A stretch of 56,285 nucleotides of DNA, taken from assembly GCF_013141695.1 (NCBI RefSeq), contig NZ_WHNY01000069.1, positions 1-56,285 of the forward strand. Direction: 5' to 3'. This document shows, piece by piece, positions 25,872 to 35,379 of this stretch. The translations under genes were made by a program, and so were the position numbers. Every line of letters starts with the position of its first letter. Position 1 is the first letter of the stretch. Below the pieces are notes generated by a model. That model saw only the letters and a list, made by a program, of their open reading frames with translations, was not told the origin of the DNA and did no database searches. The DNA is from Paenibacillus plantarum (GTDB taxonomy: Bacteria > Bacillota > Bacilli > Paenibacillales > NBRC-103111).

Positions 25872-26977
25872 CGATCTCCTTAGAAACGCCTTGCTTGATC
25901 ATTGATACGGACATCTTGGCTCGTAATATTGCGATCATGGCTGACCGAGTCGAGCAACATCGCAGTGTGAAATTACGACCGCATGCCAAGACGCACAAGC
26001 TTCCTTCTGTTGCTCAGCAACAAATTGACGCCGGTGCTGTTGGAATCACTGTGGCGAAAGTGTCAGAAGCCGAGGTTATGGCGGCACATGGGATTCGCAA
26101 TATCTTCATCGCATATCCCCTCGTAACGGCGAGCAAAATTGAACGAGCTATTCGCATCAGTGAGCAGATCGAGCTTATTGTTGGGGTCGACAGCTTGGCT
26201 GGTGCCCAGTTGATGGAGCAGACCGCAGCCAAGCATGGTCATACGCTGCAGGTTCGGTTAGAGATTGACACCGGGCTGCGCAGAACCGGTGTGCCTTACG
26301 AGGCAGCCGCCGCGCTAGCAGCGGAGATAGCGGGCATGCCGCATTTGCGGCTGACCGGCATCTACACGTTCCGCGGCGCCCTGCTGGCCGGCAAGCCCAC
26401 GCTCGACGTGGCGGCCGCCGGCTTAGAAGAAGGCCAGCAGATGGTACAGCTGGCCGACCGCCTTAGAGCCGCTGGCATCGCCATCGCGGATGTCAGCGTG
26501 GGCTCGACGCCGACGGCTTTGTATGCCGCAGCTATCGAAGGGGTGACGGAGGTCCGTCCCGGCACCTACGTCTATCAAGACCGGATGCAGGCGCAGCTTG
26601 GCGTCTGCGAGCTTGAAGACTGCGCCGGCAGCGTGCTTGTCACCGTCGTGAGCCGGCCATCGGCGGATCTGGCGATCGTCGACGGCGGCAGCAAAACCTT
26701 CGCCACCGATGTGCAGCCAGGCACGCATCCCTTGCAGCTTCGCGGTTTCGGCCATATTCATGGCCTGGAAGATGCGCTTCTCGTCCGGATGACCGAGGAG
26801 CATGGCATGGTCGAGCTTGGCCCTATGGCGCAAGCCGCTGACCTGAAAGTCGGCGACCAGCTGCGCATTATTCCGAATCATATTTGCAGTACGGTTAACC
26901 TGCACAATCATGTTGTGATGCAACGCGGTGACACATTTGAGCGCGTGCCTGTGCTTGCACGAGGCATGCTGGAATAG
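25868..26977 (+). CDS. D-threonine aldolase / D-serine dehydratase-like PLP enzyme
   Basis: A 369-residue fold-type III PLP enzyme. The alanine-racemase-like barrel holds LRPHAKTHK with the probable PLP lysine at K41, and EIDTGLRRTG in the middle. The C-terminal domain (about 265-369) has a His-Cys pair in EHG...PNHICSTVNLHN, the metal site of D-threonine aldolase and eukaryotic-type D-serine dehydratase. It could cleave D-threonine-like beta-hydroxy amino acids or deaminate D-serine. Translationally coupled to the regulator. The middle third (about 26280-26880) is strongly GC-rich. Confidence 0.85.
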   Translation: MTISLETPCLIIDTDILARNIAIMADRVEQHRSVKLRPHAKTHKLPSVAQQQIDAGAVGITVAKVSEAEVMAAHGIRNIFIAYPLVTASKIERAIRISEQIELIVGVDSLAGAQLMEQTAAKHGHTLQVRLEIDTGLRRTGVPYEAAAALAAEIAGMPHLRLTGIYTFRGALLAGKPTLDVAAAGLEEGQQMVQLADRLRAAGIAIADVSVGSTPTALYAAAIEGVTEVRPGTYVYQDRMQAQLGVCELEDCAGSVLVTVVSRPSADLAIVDGGSKTFATDVQPGTHPLQLRGFGHIHGLEDALLVRMTEEHGMVELGPMAQAADLKVGDQLRIIPNHICSTVNLHNHVVMQRGDTFERVPVLARGMLE

Positions 26978-27023
26978 CTGAAATTGCTGGAATTGTTGGA
27001 ATACATTTGGGAGGTGCCCCATC

Positions 27024-28628
27024 ATGTTGGATCTTATTTTGAAAAACGGACGCATCGTCGACGGTACTGGTAATCCTTGGTTTGCTGGCGATGTTGGCAT
27101 CCAAGGCAACAAAATCGTCGCTGTTGGTCAGCTTCATGAGGATGCTTTAAAGGTCATCGATGTCAATAAGCAAGTCATCTCACCTGGCTTTATTGATGGC
27201 CATTGCCATTCCGATCTGATGATCTTCGATTATCCACATAGTGAAATCAAAATGCGTCAAGGCGTTACGGCCGAAGTCGTCGGAAACTGCGGGCTCGCTC
27301 CTGCTCCCTTCGTCCCTTCCCAAGCTGAGCTTCTCCAAAGCTATGTTCAGCCGGTGTTAGGTCAAACCAAATGGCCATGGCCATGGGAAACGGTTGCCGA
27401 ATATATGGATGCCGTCGCGAACTCGCGTCCATCTGAGCATATGGCTACCTATGTGGCGCATGGCGCACTGCGTATCGCGGTGATGGGCTTCGCCAATCGC
27501 CCAGCAACCCAGCCAGAAATCGCACAGATGAAGGCTATGCTCGAAGATGGCCTGCGGGCCGGTGCGATTGGCTTCTCCATCGGGCTGCTCTACGCACCAG
27601 GTAGCTATACGAGCAAGGAAGAAATTGCCGAGTTATGCTCCGTATTACCGAAGTATAACGGACTTTTCTCTACGCATATTCGCGGTGAAGGGAACAATTT
27701 GTTACCTTCTGTGAAAGAAGTCATCTGGATTGCCGAGAAAGCTGGCGTTTCCCTGCACATCTCTCACCTCAAAGCAGCCGGCAAACGCAATTGGGGGCAA
27801 ATTACCGATGCGCTAGAGCTCATTGAGGATGCACGCTCTCGTGGCATGGACGTCACTTGTGATGTGTATCCGTATAATGCTGGCTCGACTTCATTAACGA
27901 CGATTCTTCCCCCTTGGGTTCTCGAAGGCGGAATCGAAAGTGCGCTTGAAGTGCTGCGTGATCCTTCGCTTCGTGCCCGTGTTCGCGAAGAATTGAGTCA
28001 CGAACAGACGACGTGGGACAACTTGGTTTGTTCCACAGGCTGGCATAGTGTGTTCCTTTCCGCCATGCACACGGAGCGCAATCGCCACCTCGAAGGCAAG
28101 CACCTTGCCGAGATCAGCGAAATTCGCGGGCAGGAGCCAGCGGAATGCATGATGGATCTTCTTTTGGAAGAAGAAGGCCGAATCTCCATCGTCTACTTCC
28201 ATATGTCTGACGAAGATGTGAAGCAAGTTGTTGCTTACGATAAATCGCTCATCGCATCCGATAGTCTCACTTGTGATACCGGGAAGCCGCATCCACGCTT
28301 ATATGGGACGTTCCCTCGGGTATTTGCGAAGTATGTCCGCGAGCATGGAATTTTGACTTTAGAGCAGGCGGTGCGCAAAGTGACATCGTTCCCTGTTCAG
28401 CGCTTCAAGCTGGGCAAAAGGGGGCTGATTGTTCCTGGCTACATCGCCGATGTAGCGGTGTTCAATCCGGATACGATTCAGGATCATGCGACATTCGAGA
28501 ATCCGAGGCAGTATCCGGATGGTATCTCGCATGTTGTCGTGAATGGCGCGTTATCGTTGACCGGCGGTCAACACACGCATGCGCGAGAAGGCAGCTTCAT
28601 TCGCGCACAGCATTGCTGTAAGCACTAA
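27024..28628 (+). CDS. N-acyl-D-amino-acid deacylase (D-aminoacylase)
   Basis: A 534-residue amidohydrolase. The metal-binding H60-x-H62 lies in FIDGHCHSDL. The conserved Cys in VVGNCGLAP, His in STHIRGEG and HISHLKAAG, and Asp in IASDSLTCDTG match the D-aminoacylase binuclear/zinc site. It hydrolyses N-acyl-D-amino acids to the free D-amino acid and fatty or acetic acid. GGAGG lies upstream of ATG 27024. Next to the D-threonine aldolase-like enzyme and RidA it makes a plausible route for N-acyl-D-amino acids. Confidence 0.92.
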   Translation: MLDLILKNGRIVDGTGNPWFAGDVGIQGNKIVAVGQLHEDALKVIDVNKQVISPGFIDGHCHSDLMIFDYPHSEIKMRQGVTAEVVGNCGLAPAPFVPSQAELLQSYVQPVLGQTKWPWPWETVAEYMDAVANSRPSEHMATYVAHGALRIAVMGFANRPATQPEIAQMKAMLEDGLRAGAIGFSIGLLYAPGSYTSKEEIAELCSVLPKYNGLFSTHIRGEGNNLLPSVKEVIWIAEKAGVSLHISHLKAAGKRNWGQITDALELIEDARSRGMDVTCDVYPYNAGSTSLTTILPPWVLEGGIESALEVLRDPSLRARVREELSHEQTTWDNLVCSTGWHSVFLSAMHTERNRHLEGKHLAEISEIRGQEPAECMMDLLLEEEGRISIVYFHMSDEDVKQVVAYDKSLIASDSLTCDTGKPHPRLYGTFPRVFAKYVREHGILTLEQAVRKVTSFPVQRFKLGKRGLIVPGYIADVAVFNPDTIQDHATFENPRQYPDGISHVVVNGALSLTGGQHTHAREGSFIRAQHCCKH

Positions 28629-28676
28629 ATTTTCTAATAAAACCTAAAACCTAACTTTGACTTGGAGGTCATTCAC

Positions 28677-29141
28677 ATGTCCGTTATTGAACAACGTTTG
28701 CAAGAGCTTGGTATCACGCTTCCCCCTTCCCCAGAACCGCGTTTCACGTATATTCCATGCAATCAAACAGGTAACTTAATCTACTTGTCCGGCCAAGATT
28801 GCCGTATTAACGGTGAGCTCATGTATGAAGGTAAACTAGGTCGTGAAGTCACGATTGAGCAAGGCCAAGAGGCAGCTCGTCAGACGATTATCAACTGCTT
28901 AGCGGTGATGAAAGGCTATTTAGGCGATTTGGATCGTGTAGTCAAAATCGTCAAAATGCTCGGTTTCGTCAACAGCGAATCCGGCTTTGGCGACCAGCCT
29001 TATGTGATCAACGGTGCATCCAACCTGCTTGTTGAGATCTTTGGCGAAAACGGCAAACATGCCCGTTCCGCGATCGGCACGAGCGATCTTCCTTTCCACA
29101 CGCCTGTGGAAATCGAGTTGATTGTGGAAATTCGGGACTAG
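28677..29141 (+). CDS. RidA family protein
   Basis: A 154-residue Rid superfamily (YjgF/YER057c/UK114) protein of the YjgH-like longer type. The conserved Arg in HARSAIGTSDLP and Glu in VEIELI are present, as in active enamine/imine deaminases. RidA clears reactive 2-aminoacrylate made by PLP-dependent serine/threonine dehydratases, which fits its place after the D-threonine/D-serine enzyme. ATG 28677 has GGAGG 8 nt upstream. Last gene of the operon; no clean terminator is visible before repeat B copy 2. Confidence 0.88.
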   Translation: MSVIEQRLQELGITLPPSPEPRFTYIPCNQTGNLIYLSGQDCRINGELMYEGKLGREVTIEQGQEAARQTIINCLAVMKGYLGDLDRVVKIVKMLGFVNSESGFGDQPYVINGASNLLVEIFGENGKHARSAIGTSDLPFHTPVEIELIVEIRD

Positions 29142-29167
29142 GAATCGCTAGGAAAACATCTTAATCC

Positions 29168-29356
29168 AATTAACTGGAAAATGTACAGCTATTCTGGAGG
29201 CAACTCTCCGAAATTTCAATTTAAATGGAAAATAGGTAGCTAATTTATCCCATTTTGCCCGAATTCGATAAATTCCTTATATTTAGCTGCAGGAAATCCA
29301 GTTATTTAGTATTTAAGATCGATTATTAAAGATTTAACTACATGAAATCCAGTTAT
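29168..29356. repeat. intergenic repeat family B, copy 2
   Basis: Units at 29168 and 29218 (50 bp apart) with core TTAACTGGAAAATGTACAGC and variant, and inverse-type units at 29282-29307 and 29333-29356 (51 bp apart) ending ATCCAGTTAT. Same layout as copies at 17847 and 50881. Confidence 0.8.
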
Positions 29357-29377
29357 CCATTACCAGCACCGAACGAC

Positions 29378-29418
29378 AAAAAAGGAACCTCAGACTTTAA
29401 CAAGTCCAAGGTTCCTTT
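29378..29418 (-). terminator. terminator of the telA operon
   Basis: AAAGGAACCT/AGGTTCCTTT plus an inner GACTT/AAGTC pair form a long stem (29381-29418); on the minus strand it is followed by seven T. It lies 4 bases beyond the telA stop. Confidence 0.88.
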
Positions 29419-29421
29419 CCC

Positions 29422-30561
29422 TTATAACCTCACAGCCGCGCCTCTTTCAAGCCGCAGAATCTGCTTCTCTCCCGTTTCAGCCAGCTCACGGAACTGGGTA
29501 ATCGTTTCACGCATTTTCGGAAGCGCTTCTTGCTTATAGGTACTGATCGCCTGCAGGGCTTCAAAGCTGTCAGCGAATGCTTTTTTGAGCGAATCTGCTG
29601 AAATACTTGCCTCAATGGCGCCTTTTTGAATATCCACGCCTTGCTGCTTCAACATCTGCCCCGTATGTTCAATAAACGTATTGGTTGTATTGTACAACGC
29701 ATTTAGTTGCTTCAGCACCACTCGTTGGTTGGCTAGCGCACTTGCCGCCGTAACCGCGACGCGCAAAGCCGCTACCGTTACTGTACTTGCACGATCTACC
29801 CCACGGATAAGCTCCTTATTATTCCGGATAACAACTTCGAAGGTAATAAAGCCTTGTTGATTGACCGCCATCATCGCTTGCATATCGAGCGTCCTCTGAC
29901 GAAGTGGAAAAAGCACCTCTTCGGTTATGAACTGAATCTTCTCTGGATCATCATTTCGGGCTTTGGCGAGCGCGATTTGAGCTTCAATCGTTTCATCCAT
30001 ATAGGAAACTAGCTGGATCTCTTTACGAAGTTTTTTGGTAAGATCACGCAGTGCATGCTGTTCGAGAAGAAGTGTCGTATTGTCATCCTTCAGCCCTGAT
30101 TTCCCTTTATTCAGCGTTTCGATAATCTCGGCAATGACCATGTCCGCTTTATCAAACTGATGGAAGTAGGAGCGAAGTGGGTTAAAAAACTTCCCCAGAA
30201 ACCCGCGTTTGACGAAGTCGATCCCGCTAGGATCGAGGTCCTTCATTTGGAGCTGCAGCTCCCCGAGTCCCTTGGCAACGATTCCACCCTCGTCACCCGC
30301 CCTCGAAAGCTGCCCTATCGTTACTTGGAGTAAAGCATTTTTCTGTGAGGATGCTCGCATCGTCTCAATACCGAAGTTTTCTACCGCTGCCAAAATATTT
30401 TTTCGCTTCTCCAATGAATCGAGATCGATCTCCATGATCGTCTGCACATTCTGTTCCGCTTGTGCTTTCAGCTTCACAACTTCCTCAGGAACAGGCTTCA
30501 CTTGTTCCTCTACAACGGCTTTAAGCACCTCGTCGCCAACAATTTCCATCGAAAATGACAT
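29422..30561 (-). CDS. telA: TelA/YaaN family protein (toxic anion resistance family)
   Basis: A 379-residue, almost wholly helical cytoplasmic protein of the TelA family (PF05816). Landmarks are FNPLRSYFHQFDKADMVIAEIIETLNKGKSGLKDDNTTL and LRQRTLDMQAMMAVNQQGFITFEVVIRNN. The family was first tied to tellurite resistance; its molecular role is still unclear, and VWA-type partner genes are recurrent. AAAGGGGGAG precedes the ATG. Last gene of a three-gene operon with a solute-binding/VWA protein and a membrane protein, so it probably acts with them at the membrane. Confidence 0.9.
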   Translation of the reverse strand: MSFSMEIVGDEVLKAVVEEQVKPVPEEVVKLKAQAEQNVQTIMEIDLDSLEKRKNILAAVENFGIETMRASSQKNALLQVTIGQLSRAGDEGGIVAKGLGELQLQMKDLDPSGIDFVKRGFLGKFFNPLRSYFHQFDKADMVIAEIIETLNKGKSGLKDDNTTLLLEQHALRDLTKKLRKEIQLVSYMDETIEAQIALAKARNDDPEKIQFITEEVLFPLRQRTLDMQAMMAVNQQGFITFEVVIRNNKELIRGVDRASTVTVAALRVAVTAASALANQRVVLKQLNALYNTTNTFIEHTGQMLKQQGVDIQKGAIEASISADSLKKAFADSFEALQAISTYKQEALPKMRETITQFRELAETGEKQILRLERGAAVRL

Positions 30562-30592
30562 CGTTGCTCCCCCTTTGGTCGGTAAGTTAACC

Positions 30593-32278
30593 CTACATCT
30601 GGACGTTAAGCAAATTACTTATTTTATAAACAACATCATCCGTGTCCGCATTAATGCTCGCAGCCTCATTGATACTCGAAATACTCTGAAGCGCTTGAAT
30701 GTCCGCGTTATAACCAATCGTATAGATGGGAATCTGCAACGTCTCGATCAATCCTCGAATGTCCTTCAAAGAATGTCCTGCATTGGTTTCCCCATCACTC
30801 AAAACGAAGATGATCGGCTTCACATTCGGATCTGCTACCATATAGTCTTGCAGCATTTTCATGGCAACGGCAATGGCATCGAACGTCGCTGTTCCTCCCC
30901 CTGCTTGGAGCGTACCTACGGTACCGACAAACAGCGATTGCTGATTCGTATCGTACTTGGCAATGGGGAGATTAATCGTCACCCCGTTCGAATAGGATAC
31001 AAGACCAATTCTATTTTCTTTACCCAGGTATTTCTGGCCTTTGAGCAGGGACTCTTTCAATCGACTAATGGGTTTACCGTCCATGCTGCCAGATACATCC
31101 GTCACAAAAACAGCTGCTAGAGGCTTGCTGCCATTCTTCTTTTCTTTCCAAACCTTTTGAGCAGAAGAAAGTGTATTGCCATCTATCGCAGGGAGCTCAC
31201 TCTTGTAATTTTCTAGCCCATTAAACCCTTTTTCCTTGGCTGCTTGTTGATATTTCGCCTGTGTAACAAATTCAGCAAATCGCTTAATCACATCAAGTTT
31301 CACGACCGGCAGATCACCAAGCGCATAGAGTGGGCTATCGTGTCTATATCCAAAAGGTGTAAACACATAGTCATTCGTAAGCTCCGGCGCATTCTGGAAT
31401 GTCTGGTATTCCAACACGAAGCCATCCAGCATCCCCGACTTCGCAGCATCTCGCATTTGAATCGTTGTCGATGCGATAAAGGGCACGTTCGTTTGGAATT
31501 TCTCAAATTCTTGAACGGCCTTCTCACTAATTGGGTTTTTATTATCCCAAGTACTTAAAGCTGTTACGAGAAAATTGAGGCCGGTTGAACTCGCGAAAGG
31601 GTCCGTATAGCCCATAGCAAATTCATTATTAGAGATCGCTTGTGTTACTGTATTTACATTGATGGAGCCGTATTTGGCAACGAGGGCATCATATTTTTTC
31701 TTCGAAATCACAATGCCAGGGACATTGCCTACCAGACTTTTGGTGACTAGTTGTATTTTCGGACCGCCGGATTTGATCATCTCCCCCCACAACTCATTCG
31801 AAGGTGTAAAAGCATCTGGCACATATTTCCCTGACTTGATATAGTCTGTCGCCGTACCAGAAGCAATATTGCGAATTTTCACAGAGGCCGTCTTCCCGTT
31901 AACCACAATCTGCGCTTTATTAAATTCATTCGCTACATCGGTTAACCAACCATCCACACCACTGCCGGATTTCTCAGTCGAGGAGAAAATTTCTACAAAA
32001 TAATCGGTTGTATTATTCACCGTAATTGGAAATTTCGAGATATCAGGCAGAGAGGAAGCAACATCGGCCGGATTAATATCTATCTGTCCTTTCACTGGTG
32101 TTCCGTTCACCACCGAAATCTTGTCGTACATCTTGTTCAATTGCTTTGCAGCATTCTCCGTTGTCACTTGATTTGTAGATTTGCCTAAATTGGCCGTGAA
32201 GGAAACGCCCGCATAGACACCGATAAATACAATCATCACAATAAGAAGTGATATAAAAAAGAACTTCGTTTTATTCAT
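30593..32278 (-). CDS. membrane-anchored solute-binding domain fused to a VWA domain
   Basis: A 561-residue protein. An N-terminal membrane helix (about 5-27) anchors it, with the rest outside. Residues about 90-365 look like a type II solute-binding domain (SBP_bac_11-like: VPDAFTPSNELWGEMIK, GNVPGIVISKKKYDALV, NEFAMGYTDPFASSTGL). Residues about 380-560 form a von Willebrand A domain with an intact MIDAS (DVSGS, GGGTATFDAI, LSDGETN). No enzyme domain is present. It is the middle gene of the TelA operon. The domain combination suggests ligand sensing coupled to a metal-dependent protein contact; that reading is inference. Confidence 0.85.
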   Translation of the reverse strand: MNKTKFFFISLLIVMIVFIGVYAGVSFTANLGKSTNQVTTENAAKQLNKMYDKISVVNGTPVKGQIDINPADVASSLPDISKFPITVNNTTDYFVEIFSSTEKSGSGVDGWLTDVANEFNKAQIVVNGKTASVKIRNIASGTATDYIKSGKYVPDAFTPSNELWGEMIKSGGPKIQLVTKSLVGNVPGIVISKKKYDALVAKYGSINVNTVTQAISNNEFAMGYTDPFASSTGLNFLVTALSTWDNKNPISEKAVQEFEKFQTNVPFIASTTIQMRDAAKSGMLDGFVLEYQTFQNAPELTNDYVFTPFGYRHDSPLYALGDLPVVKLDVIKRFAEFVTQAKYQQAAKEKGFNGLENYKSELPAIDGNTLSSAQKVWKEKKNGSKPLAAVFVTDVSGSMDGKPISRLKESLLKGQKYLGKENRIGLVSYSNGVTINLPIAKYDTNQQSLFVGTVGTLQAGGGTATFDAIAVAMKMLQDYMVADPNVKPIIFVLSDGETNAGHSLKDIRGLIETLQIPIYTIGYNADIQALQSISSINEAASINADTDDVVYKISNLLNVQM

Positions 32279-32294
32279 GTTTTGAGCACCACCT

Positions 32295-33035
32295 CTACTG
32301 TTTGTAGAATTGTGTTTGCTTGATCAAAGCATCAATCTCTTGCATACCCGGCATTTGCCCGATATCACCAATCTCCAGGCTATCTAGTCGAGAAATTTCT
32401 AGCAGCAACCTATCCAATTTGAGCAAAATTTCTTCATTTATATGTAAAGAGGATTTAACAAACGACATATGTGCTTTATACACGGTTCTTTTTTCTTGCA
32501 AAAGCTCAGGAGATAACTGGCTGGTATTCTGTTTAGAGATACTTTGAAACTCCTCTTCATCGAACACATGGAGACGGTTTATCATACTCCGTATATTGTG
32601 AAAAAATAACTTCTCCACCTCCTGCGTCGTAGAAGCAAATTTCTGAAAGCTAAGTCCGCTCGGTTCAAACCTCTGGGTGAGGACACTTCGTATGGTCTCT
32701 TGTTTTTTACGCATCCGCTCCAATTGGTGCAAGCCAAGCGCAATTTCCTGGGCAAGGGATTTGACACTTTTGAATTGTTTCAAAGCACCCTCTAAATCTT
32801 CGGGGCTCTTCATCTGTTTGACGGGAAGTCGAACGTTCGGCTTCATGACTATGCTATAAATGCCAAATAGCAATACCAGGGTGCTTCCGAGCAGAATGGA
32901 AACGGTGAGTGCCGTTTGTAACGCACTGTGTCCGATTCCAATGCCTATAAATCCCGGTGAAAGCATGACAATATCAAACAAGGCGACCCCACTCGTTATC
33001 ACAAATAATTTCATTATTTTGCTTGCGGCTTCCAT
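32295..33035 (-). CDS. two-helix membrane protein with long helical cytoplasmic domain
   Basis: A 246-residue protein of no recognised family. Two membrane helices (about 10-28 and 35-60) are followed by about 180 residues of mostly helical, charged sequence with coiled-coil character (KQFKSVKSLAQEIALGLHQLE; EEILLKLDRLLLEISRLDSLE). ATG 33035 or the TTG just before it suits the GAGGAG site. In Bacillus the TelA homologue YaaN is encoded beside XpaC, also a membrane protein with a helical tail; this could be a functional counterpart. First gene of the telA operon. Confidence 0.65.
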   Translation of the reverse strand: MEAASKIMKLFVITSGVALFDIVMLSPGFIGIGIGHSALQTALTVSILLGSTLVLLFGIYSIVMKPNVRLPVKQMKSPEDLEGALKQFKSVKSLAQEIALGLHQLERMRKKQETIRSVLTQRFEPSGLSFQKFASTTQEVEKLFFHNIRSMINRLHVFDEEEFQSISKQNTSQLSPELLQEKRTVYKAHMSFVKSSLHINEEILLKLDRLLLEISRLDSLEIGDIGQMPGMQEIDALIKQTQFYKQ

Positions 33036-33304
33036 CAAAGGGAATAACTCCTCTCTTCGCAATCTCAACTCCCCGAATTCACAAGAAAACACATGTAAGT
33101 TTGTTATTGTACGAAAAATGCTGATATTGGATTATATGCAAGACATTTAGGACATATCTGCTTTCTGTTGTTCGATCACAGTATTTCCTCTCCATACCAA
33201 ATTTACGGAACGTAGATCCCTTTGTAGCACTATGGTCCCCGTTAGAACGCTCCCCCTTGCTACTTGCCCAAAATAAACGGGGTCGTCCTATGAGTTCCCC
33301 ACGA

Positions 33305-33487
33305 AGAGGGAACGAGGATACTCTATTTGCGGAAAAATAGGTAATATCATCATCCAAAGGGAACTACAGTATCTTATTCCTTTGAAAACCGTTATATCTT
33401 ACGTAAATTGACCCAATAGCGCCTTTACGTTCCCCTTGGATCTCGTTTCATCCGATTTTGGCAAAATAAGGCATCTACGTTCCCTTT
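33305..33487. repeat. intergenic repeat family A, copy 2
   Basis: Plus-oriented units at 33305 and 33356 (51 bp apart, core AGAGGGAACGAGG and AAAGGGAACTACAG) and inverted units at 33414-33437 and 33463-33487 (core ...ACGTTCCCTT). This copy is the most diverged of the three. It lies in the 590-bp gap before the telA operon, which otherwise holds promoter sequence and a terminator. Confidence 0.75.
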
Positions 33488-33514
33488 CAAGTCCTTCTAA
33501 ATGCTAGTCAATGC

Positions 33515-33562
33515 AAAAACCCCATACTGGCAGGCGTATGAACTACGCTTGTCAGTATGGGG
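33515..33562 (-). terminator. terminator of the chemoreceptor gene
   Basis: Arms CCCCATACTG (33520-33529) and CAGTATGGGG (33553-33562) with further pairing GCGT/ACGC inside; on the minus strand it ends in five T. It lies about 60 bases beyond the chemoreceptor stop. Confidence 0.85.
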
Positions 33563-33625
33563 TGATCTGCACCGCGATTAAACTACTTCTACAACGCTAT
33601 AAATGCTAAATCATGGATACCCACA

Positions 33626-35359
33626 TCACACCCGAAACCGCCCAATCAACCCCTGCAGCTCCGCAGCCATGCTGCTCAGCACCGTCGCGGAGGAGACGAT
33701 CTCCTCCATGCTCGCGTACTGCCCCTCGATGTTCGCGGAGACGTTCTTCGCGCCCGCGGCGGTCTGCCCCGCCACCTCGTCGATGGCGCGGATCACGCGG
33801 GCAGCGACGAGCGTCTTCTCAGAGATGGCCTCCGAGCAGCCTGCCACTTCCTCGATCTGACGAGCGACCTCGTCCATCGCCGAACGAATGCGCCGGAACG
33901 TCGCTCCCGCTTCGCCGACGACCTCAAGCCCCGTCTCCACCTCACGGCTGCCCGCCTCGGTGGAGCGCATTACGTCCCTCGTCTCCTCCTGGATACTCGT
34001 GACGAGAGCAGCCACTTCCTCCGCCGCTGCGCCGGTCTGCATGGACAGCTTGCGGACTTCCTCCGCAACCACAGCAAACCCCTTGCCCGCGGCGCCTGCC
34101 CGTGCCGCTTCAATCGAAGCATTGAGCGCCAGCATATTCGTCTGCCGCGCAATACCCGCGATCATCGCGTTCGCATTGACGATTTTCTCGGAACGGGCGC
34201 TTAAACGAGCGACCGAAACGGCCAACTCATCCATCTTCTGATGGATAGCCTTCATTTGCAGCATCGCAGTCTCAATCGCCGCAGTACCTTCCCCCGCCTC
34301 CTGCTGCGCAAACACAGATTGCTTATTCGCTGTTTGCGTCACACTAGCAATCTGCGTAACCGCCGCTGACATTTCCTCCATGATCGCAACACCTTGATGG
34401 ACACTGCCCACCTGAGCATTCGTGCCCTGCGAAATGAGTTGAATCGTTCCCGTGATCCGCTCTGATAACTCACTAACCTGATTGGAATTCGCACTAAGCT
34501 CTTCCGAAGCCGCAGCAACCTGCTCGCTGCTGCTGCCCACTTGGCGAATCAAGCCCTGCAGGTTACCTTTCATCTGATTGAAAGCTATCGCCAAATCCTG
34601 CAGCTCGTCGCGGCTTTTCACCCCAATATCACCCACAGATAAATCGCAATTCGCGATTCGCTCTGCCGCTCTCACCATGGAGCGCACTGGTATCACAATT
34701 GAACGCGAGACCAAAAAACCTATAACTAGTGCGAATACTAAAGCCGCTCCACTCACCCAAATCAATGTCTTGATCGTCGCCGAGACGGTCTGATGATTTT
34801 GAATAGAAGCATCTGCCTGAATGACGGCTTCGAGTTCTTCGATTTTAGCCGCTGCTTGCGTCAATGTGTCCGTTGTTGGAATCGCCCACTGCATAGCTTC
34901 CGCTTTTGCCAAGGAGGCGTCACCCTTTTCACCGTACGCAACTACCTTTTGAACCAACCTAGCGAAAGTGTGATTCGCCTCCAGCATGGACCCAACTGCG
35001 GATTGTTCCTCCTCGTTCCCGTCCGTATCTTGCATTTTCGTAATGATCGAGGAAAGCTTCCCATTCATATCTGTTAAAAGCTTTTCCCTGTCCTTCGTGG
35101 GGTCCAGCACATAACCAAACAATAAACTCGTTTGCATCTGTGTTTTTTCTTTTATTTCTGCAACGTCCTGGAGTAATCTCACATTCGTATCGAGCAACAC
35201 CGTGTAGGAGTTGTCCACTTTTTTGATATATATGTAAGATAATCCGCTCGTGATGCCCACCAGTAAGGAAACGAGTACAAAGGCCCCTACTAGCTTCGTT
35301 TGCAAAGAGGTGAATAAATGTCGCTTTTTCCAATCCGGCCTGTTGTGATTATTACTCAT
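33626..35359 (-). CDS. methyl-accepting chemotaxis protein
   Basis: A 577-residue chemoreceptor. Membrane helices at about 22-45 and 205-225 enclose a four-helix-bundle sensor (4HB_MCP, about 45-200). HAMP (225-280) and a long signalling coiled coil follow, with the highly conserved tip RQTNMLALNASIEAARAG and AAGKGFAVVAEEVRKL. It would report to CheA/CheW; no che genes are in the window. GGAGGG lies 7 nt upstream of ATG. A near-perfect cre site (35380-35393) is directly upstream and the gene follows the Mgl transporter, so a role in sugar taxis is plausible. The 3' third is unusually GC-rich. Confidence 0.92.
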   Translation of the reverse strand: MSNNHNRPDWKKRHLFTSLQTKLVGAFVLVSLLVGITSGLSYIYIKKVDNSYTVLLDTNVRLLQDVAEIKEKTQMQTSLLFGYVLDPTKDREKLLTDMNGKLSSIITKMQDTDGNEEEQSAVGSMLEANHTFARLVQKVVAYGEKGDASLAKAEAMQWAIPTTDTLTQAAAKIEELEAVIQADASIQNHQTVSATIKTLIWVSGAALVFALVIGFLVSRSIVIPVRSMVRAAERIANCDLSVGDIGVKSRDELQDLAIAFNQMKGNLQGLIRQVGSSSEQVAAASEELSANSNQVSELSERITGTIQLISQGTNAQVGSVHQGVAIMEEMSAAVTQIASVTQTANKQSVFAQQEAGEGTAAIETAMLQMKAIHQKMDELAVSVARLSARSEKIVNANAMIAGIARQTNMLALNASIEAARAGAAGKGFAVVAEEVRKLSMQTGAAAEEVAALVTSIQEETRDVMRSTEAGSREVETGLEVVGEAGATFRRIRSAMDEVARQIEEVAGCSEAISEKTLVAARVIRAIDEVAGQTAAGAKNVSANIEGQYASMEEIVSSATVLSSMAAELQGLIGRFRV

Positions 35360-35379
35360 TTTTTATCCCTCCGACAATT

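Noticed and set aside
26423..27112. 229-codon minus-strand frame opposite the D-threonine aldolase-like gene
   Set aside because: Shadow frame in a GC-rich region with no recognisable motif or ribosome site.
29422..30561. Calling the TelA gene a tellurite-resistance determinant
   Set aside because: The family name is historical. Without TerC/TerD-type genes or phenotype data, resistance to tellurite cannot be claimed.
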